Source: Chitinophaga sp. Cy-1792 (GTDB lineage: Bacteria > Bacteroidota > Bacteroidia > Chitinophagales > Chitinophagaceae). From it: 64,000 bases of DNA. Position numbers and translations under genes: made by a program. Position 1 is the stretch's first letter, and each line of letters starts with the position of its first letter. The stretch spans positions 2,046,001 through 2,110,000 of the forward strand of contig NZ_VWWO01000001.1 of the NCBI RefSeq assembly GCF_011752935.1, written 5' to 3'. Of the stretch, positions 55,001 through 62,513 are shown piece after piece. The notes below the pieces were generated by a model. It saw nothing but the letters and a program-made list of their open reading frames with translations. It searched no databases and was not told the origin of the DNA.

Positions 55001-56471
55001 TAAATTGAATGCTGGTTCCGGAGCTAAAGTAGGGGCTTCCCTGGTGTTGCGTGTAATGGCGGGTGATACACTGAAAGTAGCAGGTTCTGCATTTTATAAA
55101 TCTACCGGTACAAATGTCAACAATGCTACGCCGGCGCAGATGCTTGCATCTGTTTTGAATGCATTTGGAGGTACGGATGCCGTTGGTGGTGCACATGGTG
55201 CTGGTACCTCTTCCATGAACCTGTCGTCCAATTTTTCCAGTTCGGATCTGCAACATCTCATAGATAAAGATCCAGGGCAGAATTTATCGGATAAACCAAA
55301 GGCTTATATAACCTATGCTGCTTTTGATGATCAGTTTAAGCTGATAGATGAAAACAGTGGTGTTCGTCAGGTACAGGGAGCGCCCGATCAGCTGCAAGTG
55401 CTTGGCTCAGGGAACATCATCATGAAAAAGAGTGGATTTGTTTACATTTACACTAGTAATGAGAGTAATGAAGATGTTTACTTTGATAACCTGGCAGTAA
55501 CACATGCCACCGGTCCGGTAATTGAAGAGACGCATTATTATCCGTTTGGGTTGACGATGGCGGGGATAAGTGCGACTGCGTTGAAGGGTACACAATATTC
55601 AAAGAACCGTAATGAGTTTAATGGCATAGAACATACGACTGATTTGGATTTGAATCAGTATGATGCATTGTACAGGAACCTTGATCCGCAGGTAGGTAGG
55701 TGGTGGCAGATAGACCCCAAAGCTACTAAGTATGAAGATTATTCGCCGTATAACCATACAATGAATAATCCCATTGGGATGAGCGACATGTTTGGGGATG
55801 ATACGACGCGATACCAGGATCTTCCAAAAGTTTGGTCAGACTTTAAGCCGAACTCGGATGTAGTTCAATTGCCTACATACGCTGTATCTCCAAGCTCTAC
55901 GCACCAAGATTGGAGTAATGTTGGATTTGGAATTACTTATGGGTTTGGGTGGAAAGTAATGCCATCCCAAGGTTTATTTAAAACTTTAATATTTGGAGGA
56001 AGATCCCTTTATGGAAGAGATGTTGATCTTGATGGCCGTTTAACAAAACGGATAACGCCTTTAGCATTTATAGTTCCGGAGGAGTTGGCTTTTGTTGACT
56101 TTGAAGGAATCAATTTGGTAGCAAGTGGCCGAAGAATTCTAAAAACATTTAAATGGTCATCTAAATCAGTATCGCTTGCGGCGAAGGAAATTGCCAGTGG
56201 TAAATTAAGTATATTTGTAAAGACTAGAGCAGAAGCTGAAGAGCTTTTTTTAGGACTTTTTAATGGCGCTGGTTATAAAAATTCAAGTGCATTTAATGGG
56301 CCTGCGGCTAAGCAGTATTTTAATAGCAAAACCATGCATTATCACTGGGATGATGTATTTGATGAAACCGGCTGGCTGGTAAACCATTCTCGTAGTAATC
56401 CCCATGGAAATATTATGCATTTACAAGTTCATTTAGAAGATGGTGGCGTTTTAAGAATATTTTTTGAGTAA
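52077..56471 (+). CDS. DUF6443 RHS-repeat polymorphic toxin
   Basis: 1464 residues. Signal peptide MTIPIKRIFFTVLLFSGFHVYA. DUF6443 at ~45-170 (LNYVRTWEPVVPI, YFDGLGRPLQTVAKG, YDEYGREVYKYLPYA). YD repeats to ~1150. RHS-associated core ~1150-1241: [38 protein letters not shown], and NPIGMSDMFGDD. After this, ~220 residues form the variable tip. The last ~100 residues end in YHWDDVFDETGWLVNHSRSN, then PHGNIMHLQVHLEDGGVLR, with several conserved-looking His. I take this as a toxin domain; its reaction is not known to me. The tip DNA is visibly more AT-rich than the core. The next gene, seven bases on, is the likely immunity gene. Delivery route is unknown. Confidence 0.9.
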   Translation: MTIPIKRIFFTVLLFSGFHVYAQQNVPVNQMKPVATPVALPTPYSNPVLNYVRTWEPVVPIKDTALVVNPGKTIAEVKQLTAYFDGLGRPLQTVAKGSSGSGKDMVSPVIYDEYGREVYKYLPYAATATAANGLFKNNPFGDQQVFYNNRSLNPGILGDTIYYSQTTYENSPLNRILSTNAPGNNWAASGGKKAVTTQYLLNEVADAVVIWKLQGNGIPVYNGKYDAGSLFKYLTTDEEGKRVVTFKDKDDHVILKKVQLQNAPGNAHAGWLCTYYIYDDLGLLTFVIPPLAMEKIDGTWDVTAYKDELCFQYRYDSHQRMIEKKIPGAGLVEMVYDNRDRLVFSQDGNMRDKGKWMVTFYDGMNRPVETAIYKPLNRIARAALQTNMDKVAADGVLSYTIPGIDKLLVATNDRVVYEAISEIDILPGYESGNEEQLFQLNSGLNGGVINTNISNPLPNIASSELTPLTFTFYDNYDYVKPLDLQSGDFSKLNAGTSNAGEESKVSYNVAGLVTGMRKRIIDTDTWLTTTTYYDEKARVIQSVSDNQTGGKDVVSTMYDFTAKPLSVYERHTNLKSGVSPQLTVLSVYNYDPAGRLIELRKKYNDQDTLTRVIAANSYDELGALRQHALGGQGSGRPITTETFEYNIRGWLLSMNRAYVESGTMDKAYFGQVLSYDGGFSGKNYNGNIAGIKWRGFTDPAARAFGYSYDNASRLINGDFSQQEGSNSTWNNNSVNFNVSDITYDANGNIGSMKQMGLVGNQSVPVDVLSYTYQGGSNKLLSVKDNGGTSAPLGDFKNGTNEGVDYVYDVNGNLTQDANKNIDSIDYNHLNLPVEITITGKGIIRYKYDATGAKISKTVIDNSGGASRTTVTDYIGGLVYENDSLRFAGNEEGRVRVINKAGAAPQYVFDYFIKDHLGNIRQVLTEESNTNLYAATMESGKAATEEALFSNIASTRAPLPAGYPTDGTTNPNQYISKLNAGSGAKVGASLVLRVMAGDTLKVAGSAFYKSTGTNVNNATPAQMLASVLNAFGGTDAVGGAHGAGTSSMNLSSNFSSSDLQHLIDKDPGQNLSDKPKAYITYAAFDDQFKLIDENSGVRQVQGAPDQLQVLGSGNIIMKKSGFVYIYTSNESNEDVYFDNLAVTHATGPVIEETHYYPFGLTMAGISATALKGTQYSKNRNEFNGIEHTTDLDLNQYDALYRNLDPQVGRWWQIDPKATKYEDYSPYNHTMNNPIGMSDMFGDDTTRYQDLPKVWSDFKPNSDVVQLPTYAVSPSSTHQDWSNVGFGITYGFGWKVMPSQGLFKTLIFGGRSLYGRDVDLDGRLTKRITPLAFIVPEELAFVDFEGINLVASGRRILKTFKWSSKSVSLAAKEIASGKLSIFVKTRAEAEELFLGLFNGAGYKNSSAFNGPAAKQYFNSKTMHYHWDDVFDETGWLVNHSRSNPHGNIMHLQVHLEDGGVLRIFFE
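55527..55800 (+). repeat. RHS core segment, copy 1 (homologous to 57592-57870)
   Basis: The DNA for [14 protein letters not shown]…NP at the end of the RHS gene is closely similar to that in the displaced tip. It is the stretch where recombination could exchange tips. Confidence 0.75.
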
Positions 56472-56477
56472 TTTTTT

Positions 56478-56819
56478 ATGACAAAGTTTCAACTTACGAT
56501 TTATAATAGATTTAGAATGGGAGAGGTAATTGTTGCTGAAGCAAAGGCATCAATAGCTGGCTGTCGTCGATGGGTAGGCATACTGCGTTTACCTGAATAT
56601 GATCACCTAAGACAGGTTCGTTATGAAAATAAATGGATTGTTTTAGAAAGAGAAATAAAAATAGGTGCAGGAATTGACTATGACATCGCAGATGAGGATA
56701 TACTATTTTTGAAGAAATATTATGCAAATACGGAAGAGGAAATATATGATATTTTGAAAGTGATAGATATAGAGCCTTGTAAATTTACATATCCCTGGAA
56801 GGTTGATTATCCTATGTAA
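56478..56819 (+). CDS. Probable immunity protein for the RHS tip toxin
   Basis: 113 residues, no signal peptide, mixed strand and helix, rich in acidic patches (GAGIDYDIADEDILFLKKYY). It starts seven bases after the RHS stop, the standard place for an immunity gene. Family not recognised; role is inferred from position, size and AT-rich composition. Confidence 0.65.
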   Translation: MTKFQLTIYNRFRMGEVIVAEAKASIAGCRRWVGILRLPEYDHLRQVRYENKWIVLEREIKIGAGIDYDIADEDILFLKKYYANTEEEIYDILKVIDIEPCKFTYPWKVDYPM

Positions 56820-56871
56820 TATTGATATGTAACAAAGCTAACAATAATATACCCGCAGCAATAGGGTGTGG

Positions 56872-57235
56872 GTGTGGAAGGCATGTAGTAGTTGCTCTAG
56901 GGTGAGAGTCCCAAATACGCTTTGCAGTTGGAAGCATTAGTTAATAGCAAGGGCCCATAGTAAGGTGGAATCTGAAGGCCGCTGGCGGCAACCATCTAAG
57001 CCGACGAACAGAAACTGTATACAAGGCGGAGTTATATATAACCACCTAAGTACAGCGGCCAAAATGGATGGAAAGTGTTACACTTACCCTGGAAGTCCCT
57101 GTTTGTTGCCGGAAGTCTGCTGAGCTCACAATAGAATGGAAATGAGCCACCTCCCGAAGTATAAGGATAAAGGTGGAAATCTCACACAAAACCTGAAGAG
57201 CTTCATAAGCTGCAACTGAAAATAATGCTAACTGC
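56872..57235 (+). ncRNA. Group II intron relic (5' ribozyme part, no reverse transcriptase)
   Basis: GTGTGGAAGGC fits the group II 5' end (GUGYG). It is followed by GGGTGAGAGTCCC, GGAAGCATTAG, GGAATCTGAAGG, CCGACGAACAGAAACTG and GGAAGTCCCTGTTTGTTGCC, a series of elements in the order of bacterial group II intron domain I and the region before the intron-encoded protein. No maturase frame and no domain V/VI follow before the terminator at 57294. The 5' boundary could also be the GTGTG at 56866, and the 3' boundary is approximate. Assignment is by pattern memory, without a covariance search. Confidence 0.6.
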
Positions 57236-57293
57236 TTTATAGTATCTTTTTCATGCATGAATGAAAATCAAAGTACTCTTCTTCAATTACTTT

Positions 57294-57340
57294 TAAAATA
57301 AAAATCGCATCAGGGACTTCCTGTTGCGATTTTTATTTTA
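57294..57340. terminator. Bidirectional hairpin terminator
   Basis: TAAAATAAAAATCGCA-CAG pairs with CTG-TGCGATTTTTATTTTA with one internal mismatch. It lies after the intron relic and before the displaced RHS tip. Confidence 0.85.
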
Positions 57341-57545
57341 AGTTCACTGGGAAGATAAGTGTATATATGAACTAGTATGCATCAATTATTCCTATTTTGC
57401 GATGCCTGTTTGAAACCTATGGGATTATGAATACAATTTCAATTTTCTTATTCTACTTATTTTAGGTTGTAGTGCCCGATCAATTATAACAGCCAGGTCT
57501 GGATAATATGGTAATGACAGAGGAGACATTATAAAAAAAGAGCAG

Positions 57546-58530
57546 GAAGTGTTCTTCGATAACCTGGTGGTAACGCAGGCTGCAGGACAGGTACTGGAGG
57601 AAACGCACTATTATCCTTTTGGGTTGACAATGGCGGGGATAAGTTCGACGGTGTTGAAGGTGTGTAATTATCCTGAGAACCGTAAGAAGTATAATGGGAT
57701 AGCGTATACGAGTGAATTAGACCTTGATATATGATGCGCAGTTTAGGAATCTTGATTCTCAGATTGGCAGGTGGAACCAGATAGATCCGAAGATAGATGA
57801 GATGGAGATGTGGTCTCCTTATGCCTCAAATTTCAACAACCCAATTAGATATAAAGACTTTTTAGGAGATGAGCCCGATGATGGTTTGTGGGGTAGGTTG
57901 CAACAGGCGGTAATAAATGTCAAAGATCAAATTATCTCTGCTGCTTTGGGGGCCGGAAATGCATACGTAACTAATCAATTTACGGCGGGTATAGGCCGCA
58001 AATACTTTAGTGAAACTGGGTTGACGGGAAATAATGCAATAGCCTACCAAATTGGCCAAAAAGGGGCAGATGCATATAGTACTATTCAAGGTGCCATTGA
58101 AGTTCTCGGTTCTGGAGTTGACGAAGTATTAACTGTAGGTGTAGCGACTCCTATTGCAGTTCCCGCATTAATCCATGGAACAGTTGCAACTGTAGTTTCT
58201 GTAAAAAATTTGGCTACACCGATTAAGTTTTCTGAAGGAGGTACCACTAAATCAGGAGGGAAATATACAGAACCTACTCTGCCATCAAAAACAGTGGCAG
58301 ATAATGGGAAAGTAAAGGCAGAGCATTATACGAGAAGTGGAGATCATGGTCCTCCACACGTACATGTAAAGGGAGGGGGGCCAGAAACTAAAGTTGGGCA
58401 AAATGGAAAACCAACTGATGGATCTCCAGAGTTGACACCTACTCAACAAAAATTTGTAAATGAATTTAAATCAGATATTCGCAGTGCATTGAAAAAGATT
58501 GGGCGCTGGTATAACTATAATAGACAATAG
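57546..58530 (+). pseudogene. Displaced RHS tip (core end plus second toxin domain), frameshifted
   Basis: Similarity to the RHS core begins at [13 protein letters not shown] and runs through [15 protein letters not shown]. At 57729 a codon expected to be CAG (Gln of LDxxQYDA) is reduced to one base, a 2-nt deletion that stops the first frame at 57732; the next frame continues as [20 protein letters not shown] to NPIRYKDFLGDE. Then a ~210-residue variable part ends in HYTRSGDHGPPHVHVKGG, VGQNGKPTDGSPELTPTQQ and ALKKIGRWYNY, a pattern I associate with a known class of polymorphic toxin tips (possibly 'toxin type 24'; not certain). No upstream RHS body or signal exists, so it is silent unless recombined. 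A sequencing error at the frameshift cannot be excluded. Confidence 0.82.
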
Positions 58531-58548
58531 ACAATAAAAAAATAGTTT

Positions 58549-58818
58549 ATGGAATTCGTTTGGCTTTTTAATGGAGAAATGGGGCGCTTTGCATCTGGGG
58601 TATTTACGGAATTAATACTTGCTGAAAATTGGATTAGGACCAATAAATTGACTGGCGTACTGACCCAATATCCAATTAATACTGGAGTTTATGATTGGGC
58701 AGTTAAAGAAGGGATGTTTCATGTAAAGAAGGAGGAACACACTACTTCATTGTTCATTGGTAAGTTTACATCAGCAGGTCAAGAGCATTATCATTATGAG
58801 AATGGAGAAAGAGATTGA
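58549..58818 (+). CDS. Probable immunity protein of the displaced RHS tip (DUF7710-like)
   Basis: 89 residues, no signal. FASGVFTELILAENWIRTNKL, GVLTQYPINTGVYDWAVKEGMF resembles the DUF7710 family of small proteins often next to polymorphic toxins. It starts 18 bases after the tip's stop. Being intact while the tip is broken fits retention of immunity to a toxin still carried by kin (inference). Confidence 0.7.
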   Translation: MEFVWLFNGEMGRFASGVFTELILAENWIRTNKLTGVLTQYPINTGVYDWAVKEGMFHVKKEEHTTSLFIGKFTSAGQEHYHYENGERD

Positions 58819-58976
58819 TGTGTACGGAAGATAAACAGATGTAATAAGTGCATAGTCTCACCTAACAGAAATCTATGGTGATAATGTTTCCAAATGAGTC
58901 TGTAAATTCAGGATGTTGTGTCCAGGTTATTGTGGCTTGTGTATGAAAGTGGCCTCCTTTCTTCAATATTTTTGCA

Positions 58977-59054
58977 TAAAAAAGCCTTCCGCCAAAGCGG
59001 AAGGCCACAATATTCACGGATAGGAACTTCGTATTTTACATGGCAGGCGCACCT
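58977..59054. repeat. Direct repeat copy 2 flanking the RHS island
   Basis: Same orientation as 48180-48257, 69 of 78 bases identical. Contains the terminator and last codons of the gene at 59036. The two copies enclose ~10.7 kb with both RHS tips and the intron relic. Confidence 0.8.
58978..59005 (-). terminator. Terminator of the gene at 59036
   Basis: On the minus strand GCCTTCCGC-TTTG-GCGGAAGGC is followed by six T. Intact here; decayed in the copy at 48180. Confidence 0.85.
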
Positions 59055-59434
59055 GTATTGTCTACTGTGATGGCCTCAACAACGCCATTGTTTATCAGGC
59101 GCACATTATAACGATCCATACCATTCATGGATTTTAACGGAGTAATATCATACAGGGCACTACCGTACTTGTTTTCAAAAGTACTGATTACATCCTGGGG
59201 TACATATGCTTCCGTTACAGGAAGGGCAGCTCTTGGGTACCAGTAACTGTTATCATTCATGTAAACATAATGACTGGCTTTACGTTCTTTTTTCTCTGCC
59301 TTCCTTTCTGCTCTGGCTTCTTTTTTCATTTCATGACGGCCGGAGTTAGCGTTCGCATGTGATGGGATCAAGCTTATTGTTGTAAATCCCATTCCAGCTG
59401 CGAATAAATAAACCATCACCTTTTTCATGATCAT
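59036..59434 (-). CDS. Small exported protein of unknown function
   Basis: 132 residues; ATG at 59434 or two codons later at 59428 (MKKVMVYLFAAGMGFTTISL). After the signal come a Lys/Arg/Glu-rich linker (MKKEARAERKAEKKERKA) and a ~70-residue domain, DVISTFENKYGSALYDITPL…YNVRLINNGVVEAITVDN, like the single-repeat PepSY/BLIP-type small periplasmic domains. Its 3' end and terminator are duplicated at the other edge of the RHS island. Role unknown. Confidence 0.7.
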   Translation of the reverse strand: MIMKKVMVYLFAAGMGFTTISLIPSHANANSGRHEMKKEARAERKAEKKERKASHYVYMNDNSYWYPRAALPVTEAYVPQDVISTFENKYGSALYDITPLKSMNGMDRYNVRLINNGVVEAITVDNTGAPAM

Positions 59435-59743
59435 AAGATTTAGATGAATCGAATCTATTTACACCACAAATTTCCACTATTAGGTTGTTAAAATGAGCAT
59501 TCTCAGGGGTTTTAACTAATTGGACTAAGGATGAAACTGATTGAAATTGATTGTATTACTGCGTTTTAACAGGGTAACAGTATGAGCGGTTAGCGCTAAT
59601 TTTAACATTGTATAAATATTGTTTTGTAAGATGTGAGATAGAAATTCATCGGTAGAAATGTTAAATGCAAGTATATCCATCTAACTAAAAATCTATATCT
59701 TTAGCAGATATCTTAACCCTTTATAATAAGTGCAGGAGCATAT
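59435..59743. other. Divergent gene-free spacer, 309 bp
   Basis: AT-rich gap between the divergent genes at 59434 and 59744. A near match to the -7 element (TATCTTTA, ~59698) could serve the macro-domain gene. No other feature is seen. Confidence 0.4.
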
Positions 59744-60232
59744 TTGTTGACCAACTCCGAGATCAAAACAGATTCAATGATTCATTACATACCGACAGGA
59801 GATATCTTCCAGTTACCGGAAACAAAAAACTATGCACATGGCTGTAATTGTGCAGGTGCCATGGGAAAAGGCATTGCAGTCGCATTTAAGGAGAAATTTC
59901 CGGAAATGTATCTCAGCTATAAACAGCTTTGCAAAACGGGTAATTTTAAACCCGGAGACGTATTTACCTACAAATACCAGGACGGTTATGTATTTAACGT
60001 AGGTACACAGAAAAGCTGGACAACCCCGGCTACTTTAGATACTGTTACGCAGGGGCTTGATAAAATGATGAAAGAAGCAACTACGGCAGGCGTGGATAAC
60101 ATCGCATTACCAAGAATAGGCGCAGGTTTGGGAAAGCTGGACTGGGAAGAGGTAAAACGGGTTATTAATCATATTGGTGATGCATATCCGCATATTGATT
60201 TGTATGTTGTGGAGAATTATAGTTTAATATAA
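59744..60232 (+). CDS. Standalone macro-domain protein (ADP-ribose hydrolase/phosphatase type)
   Basis: 162 residues from TTG 59744, which has AGGAG seven bases upstream; ATG 59777 (MIHYIPTGDIF) is an alternative and also gives a full domain. Macro motifs: TGDIFQL, HGCNCAGAMGKGIAVAFKEKFP (the ADP-ribose loop), NVGTQKSW and ALPRIGAGLGKLDWEEV. The group with GxMGKGIA and xxRIGxGLG hydrolyses ADP-ribose-1''-phosphate or removes ADP-ribose from targets, as in Poa1 and the DarG macro domain. No DarT toxin is next to it. It lies just outside the RHS island. Confidence 0.9.
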   Translation: MLTNSEIKTDSMIHYIPTGDIFQLPETKNYAHGCNCAGAMGKGIAVAFKEKFPEMYLSYKQLCKTGNFKPGDVFTYKYQDGYVFNVGTQKSWTTPATLDTVTQGLDKMMKEATTAGVDNIALPRIGAGLGKLDWEEVKRVINHIGDAYPHIDLYVVENYSLI

Positions 60233-60324
60233 ACACATGGTAAATAGAGCTGACATCGGTCTTTTTTTTGGTCTGATGGTGAAATGGGCTACACCGAAAT
60301 GAATGCTGCCAGATATGGTCTAAC

Positions 60325-60726
60325 ATGAATTTTTACAATTATCTTTTTGCACATTTAACGTTTTTTGCCAAAAAATTTGGCTCCGGGGATGCCAGCTATT
60401 CCGGAAAGGTTTACATGGATATGTTTTTATTAATGGTATTGGCAGGTCCCATATGTTTTGGTGTGTTAATGGCAACATATTCCCTTATTGCAGCTTTGTC
60501 TGCATTTGGTGTATTAATGATAGCGGTTAGTATTTTTAATAAACGTTATTTTTATCGGAAACGCCGATATGAAGAAATATTAAAACACTATGAAACAGCA
60601 TCCGTGGGAAAGCGTATAACAGGGATGATATTATCAGTCTTCTTAGTGCTTTTTTCCTTTACCCTGCCATTTTTGATTGTATATTTAATCATTGTCATTT
60701 TTAATATCCCGCATATTGAAGTTTAA
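60325..60726 (+). CDS. Three-helix membrane protein of unknown function
   Basis: 133 residues with hydrophobic helices at ~32-50, ~52-70 and ~100-127, and a basic cytoplasmic stretch between the last two (KRYFYRKRRYEEILKHY). ATG start. No recognised family. 92 bp after the macro gene; co-transcription is uncertain. Confidence 0.6.
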   Translation: MNFYNYLFAHLTFFAKKFGSGDASYSGKVYMDMFLLMVLAGPICFGVLMATYSLIAALSAFGVLMIAVSIFNKRYFYRKRRYEEILKHYETASVGKRITGMILSVFLVLFSFTLPFLIVYLIIVIFNIPHIEV

Positions 60727-60899
60727 AAATGGCTTGAGGTGAAGAGACTCGATGATTGGAGATGATCTGTTTAATAGTATTTTGTAGTTTATTCCCTTGC
60801 ATCTTATCCAGTAGTGTAAAGCATCGGATATCTTTCATTTAATTTATTACCTTTTGTTTTCATCTACGTTTATAGCCAATCTCAAAATATTCCACTACT

Positions 60900-61550
60900 A
60901 TGGTGTACAGGAAGTATTATTTATTTTATGTACCGGTAATTTCAATACTGTTAACCGCTTGTGGTAATAACGTCAGGAAGGAGAAAACTACGTGGAGAGT
61001 CGATACCATGTTGCCAACAGATAGTCATTCGCTGGTGAAAGTGGTAGAAGACTCCACTTCCAGGAACAGCCCGCCATTGCCGGCGCTCACACCAATGGGC
61101 GTTACCATGTATATACAGACAATTTTAGATTATAAAGATAGTACGGACAAATATCTGAAGTCCACGAAAAAGATTACCACCATCATTAAAGGATCTGCAG
61201 AAATGGGGGAGGCAATTGCCTACATTGCTGCTACGGATACCGTCAAATTACATGTGGTGTTTTATGGGGAGTTAGGGAAGTCGGTATATGAATTTTACCT
61301 GAAAGACGGAAAGGTGGTTTATTATACAGCTAAGGATATGCTATACAACCGACCAATATTTGAATCACACAAAGTTAAAGTGATAAAAACAACCTATGAG
61401 CAGTTTATTTTTCTTGAAGAAACGGTTGTACGCTGGTGGCACAATAATAAGCTGATGGAAGAGAAACCTGCCGATGATCCGCAGGGAGAGGATCCATTTA
61501 GTTTATATGATTTTGTTCAGGAGCAGATACAGGAGGAAAATGAGCAATGA
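60900..61550 (+). CDS. Lipoprotein of unknown function
   Basis: 216 residues. Signal YYLFYVPVISILLTAC places a lipidated Cys at ~21. The rest is a soluble domain (PTDSHSLVKVVEDSTSRN, then strands, FYLKDGKVVYYTAKD) with an acidic end. Its stop overlaps the start of the next gene (ATGA at 61547), so they are coupled. Confidence 0.65.
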   Translation: MVYRKYYLFYVPVISILLTACGNNVRKEKTTWRVDTMLPTDSHSLVKVVEDSTSRNSPPLPALTPMGVTMYIQTILDYKDSTDKYLKSTKKITTIIKGSAEMGEAIAYIAATDTVKLHVVFYGELGKSVYEFYLKDGKVVYYTAKDMLYNRPIFESHKVKVIKTTYEQFIFLEETVVRWWHNNKLMEEKPADDPQGEDPFSLYDFVQEQIQEENEQ

Positions 61551-62005
61551 TAATTAAGTATTTAATGAGATATATTTTTTGCGGCATCCTGGTTGCCGGA
61601 TTATTAGTTTCCTGTAATCACCTTATTCAGGGGAATGACCTCTCGGCTGCTGATATAAAGCGTATAGGTGCACTGGGTATTCTTGATAAAGATGAGCAGG
61701 TGATTAAATTCTATTCTGAATACAAGAAAAGCTATGCCGGGAACTTTTTTACAGAAAAACGAATTGCGATGTACTGGATCGATTCCAGAGACAGCACAAA
61801 GAACGTCATAAAAACTGCATTTTACAAGGATATAAAGTCGATGGATACTGTTTATAATGCAGGACTTACCTATTCCCCTTATATTCTGGTTACAATGAAT
61901 AACGGCAGCAGTTTCAAGGTAAGTGTAGGTGGGGGGAGAAAAGAATTTAAGCTTTTCTATATGGATGTTTTGAAGAGTTGGAAGGGGAATCAGAGGGTCT
62001 TGTAA
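61547..62005 (+). CDS. Lipoprotein of unknown function, coupled to the preceding gene
   Basis: 152 residues with lipoprotein signal YIFCGILVAGLLVSC (Cys ~23). The mature part has strand-like YKSYAGNFFTEKRIAMYWID-type segments and no motif I know. Overlaps the previous gene by four bases; the next gene follows after 29 bp. The three form a probable operon of envelope proteins. Confidence 0.65.
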   Translation: MIIKYLMRYIFCGILVAGLLVSCNHLIQGNDLSAADIKRIGALGILDKDEQVIKFYSEYKKSYAGNFFTEKRIAMYWIDSRDSTKNVIKTAFYKDIKSMDTVYNAGLTYSPYILVTMNNGSSFKVSVGGGRKEFKLFYMDVLKSWKGNQRVL

Positions 62006-62034
62006 AGGAACTTAATGCTTGAAATAATTATCGG

Positions 62035-62499
62035 ATGAAGAAGTGTTTAGTTTTAATCTTACTATTTGTTAGTAATTGCGTTTTAGGTCAGGCCGGTCAT
62101 ATAAAAGAGCCAGACTATGAAGGATATATATTCCCGGCGTCTTTCAAAAAAGTGGAAAAGTGGGTTTTTGAGGAAGCACGTGGTCGGTTTACGCCAACAC
62201 CGGCTGAAATAGCGATAGTGGAGCGTATTGTAAAGTTACAATTGGAAGAGGAAGAAAAAACGTCAAGCTACAAATTGCATATTTGTGCCCATTTAAAAAT
62301 GTATAAACGACAGTATGTTGGATTTTTTGATAAATCAGGACATAAAGTAATTTGGGTGAATGCGTTACTTTCAAATTACCCCTTTCCCCTTTCAAGCCAG
62401 ATAATAGAGGTGGATGACGGTGGCGAGTCATTCTGGCAGATGTTAATTGATCTTAAAGAAAAAAAGGGATTTGGCTTTAGCATTAACAGTTTGGGCTAG
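62035..62499 (+). CDS. Small exported protein of unknown function
   Basis: 154 residues with signal peptide MKKCLVLILLFVSNCVLGQ. Mature part begins AGHIKEPDYEGYIFPASF and includes RFTPTPAEIAIVERIVKLQL and GESFWQMLIDLKEKKGFGF, a pattern of small alpha/beta domains. No family recognised. Third gene of the run from 60900; convergent with the gene at 62514. Confidence 0.65.
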   Translation: MKKCLVLILLFVSNCVLGQAGHIKEPDYEGYIFPASFKKVEKWVFEEARGRFTPTPAEIAIVERIVKLQLEEEEKTSSYKLHICAHLKMYKRQYVGFFDKSGHKVIWVNALLSNYPFPLSSQIIEVDDGGESFWQMLIDLKEKKGFGFSINSLG

Positions 62500-62513
62500 T
62501 GTTATAATTAGTC

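Larger units (their letters stand above)
56820..57545. other. Gene-free stretch between immunity gene and displaced RHS tip
   Basis: It holds the group II intron relic (56872-57235), the hairpin at 57294-57340 and ~200 bp of unassigned AT-rich DNA. Around 57425-57500 an incomplete lipoprotein-like signal (LILLILGCSARS) can be read without a start codon; I regard it as a remnant at best. Confidence 0.5.

Noticed and set aside
57136..57222. 28-codon frame inside the intron relic as the start of a maturase
   Set aside because: It ends after 27 residues and shows no reverse-transcriptase motif.
59744..60232. Macro-domain protein as the DarG antitoxin of a DarTG system
   Set aside because: No DarT-like ADP-ribosyltransferase is adjacent, and the protein lacks the extra C-terminal domain of DarG.
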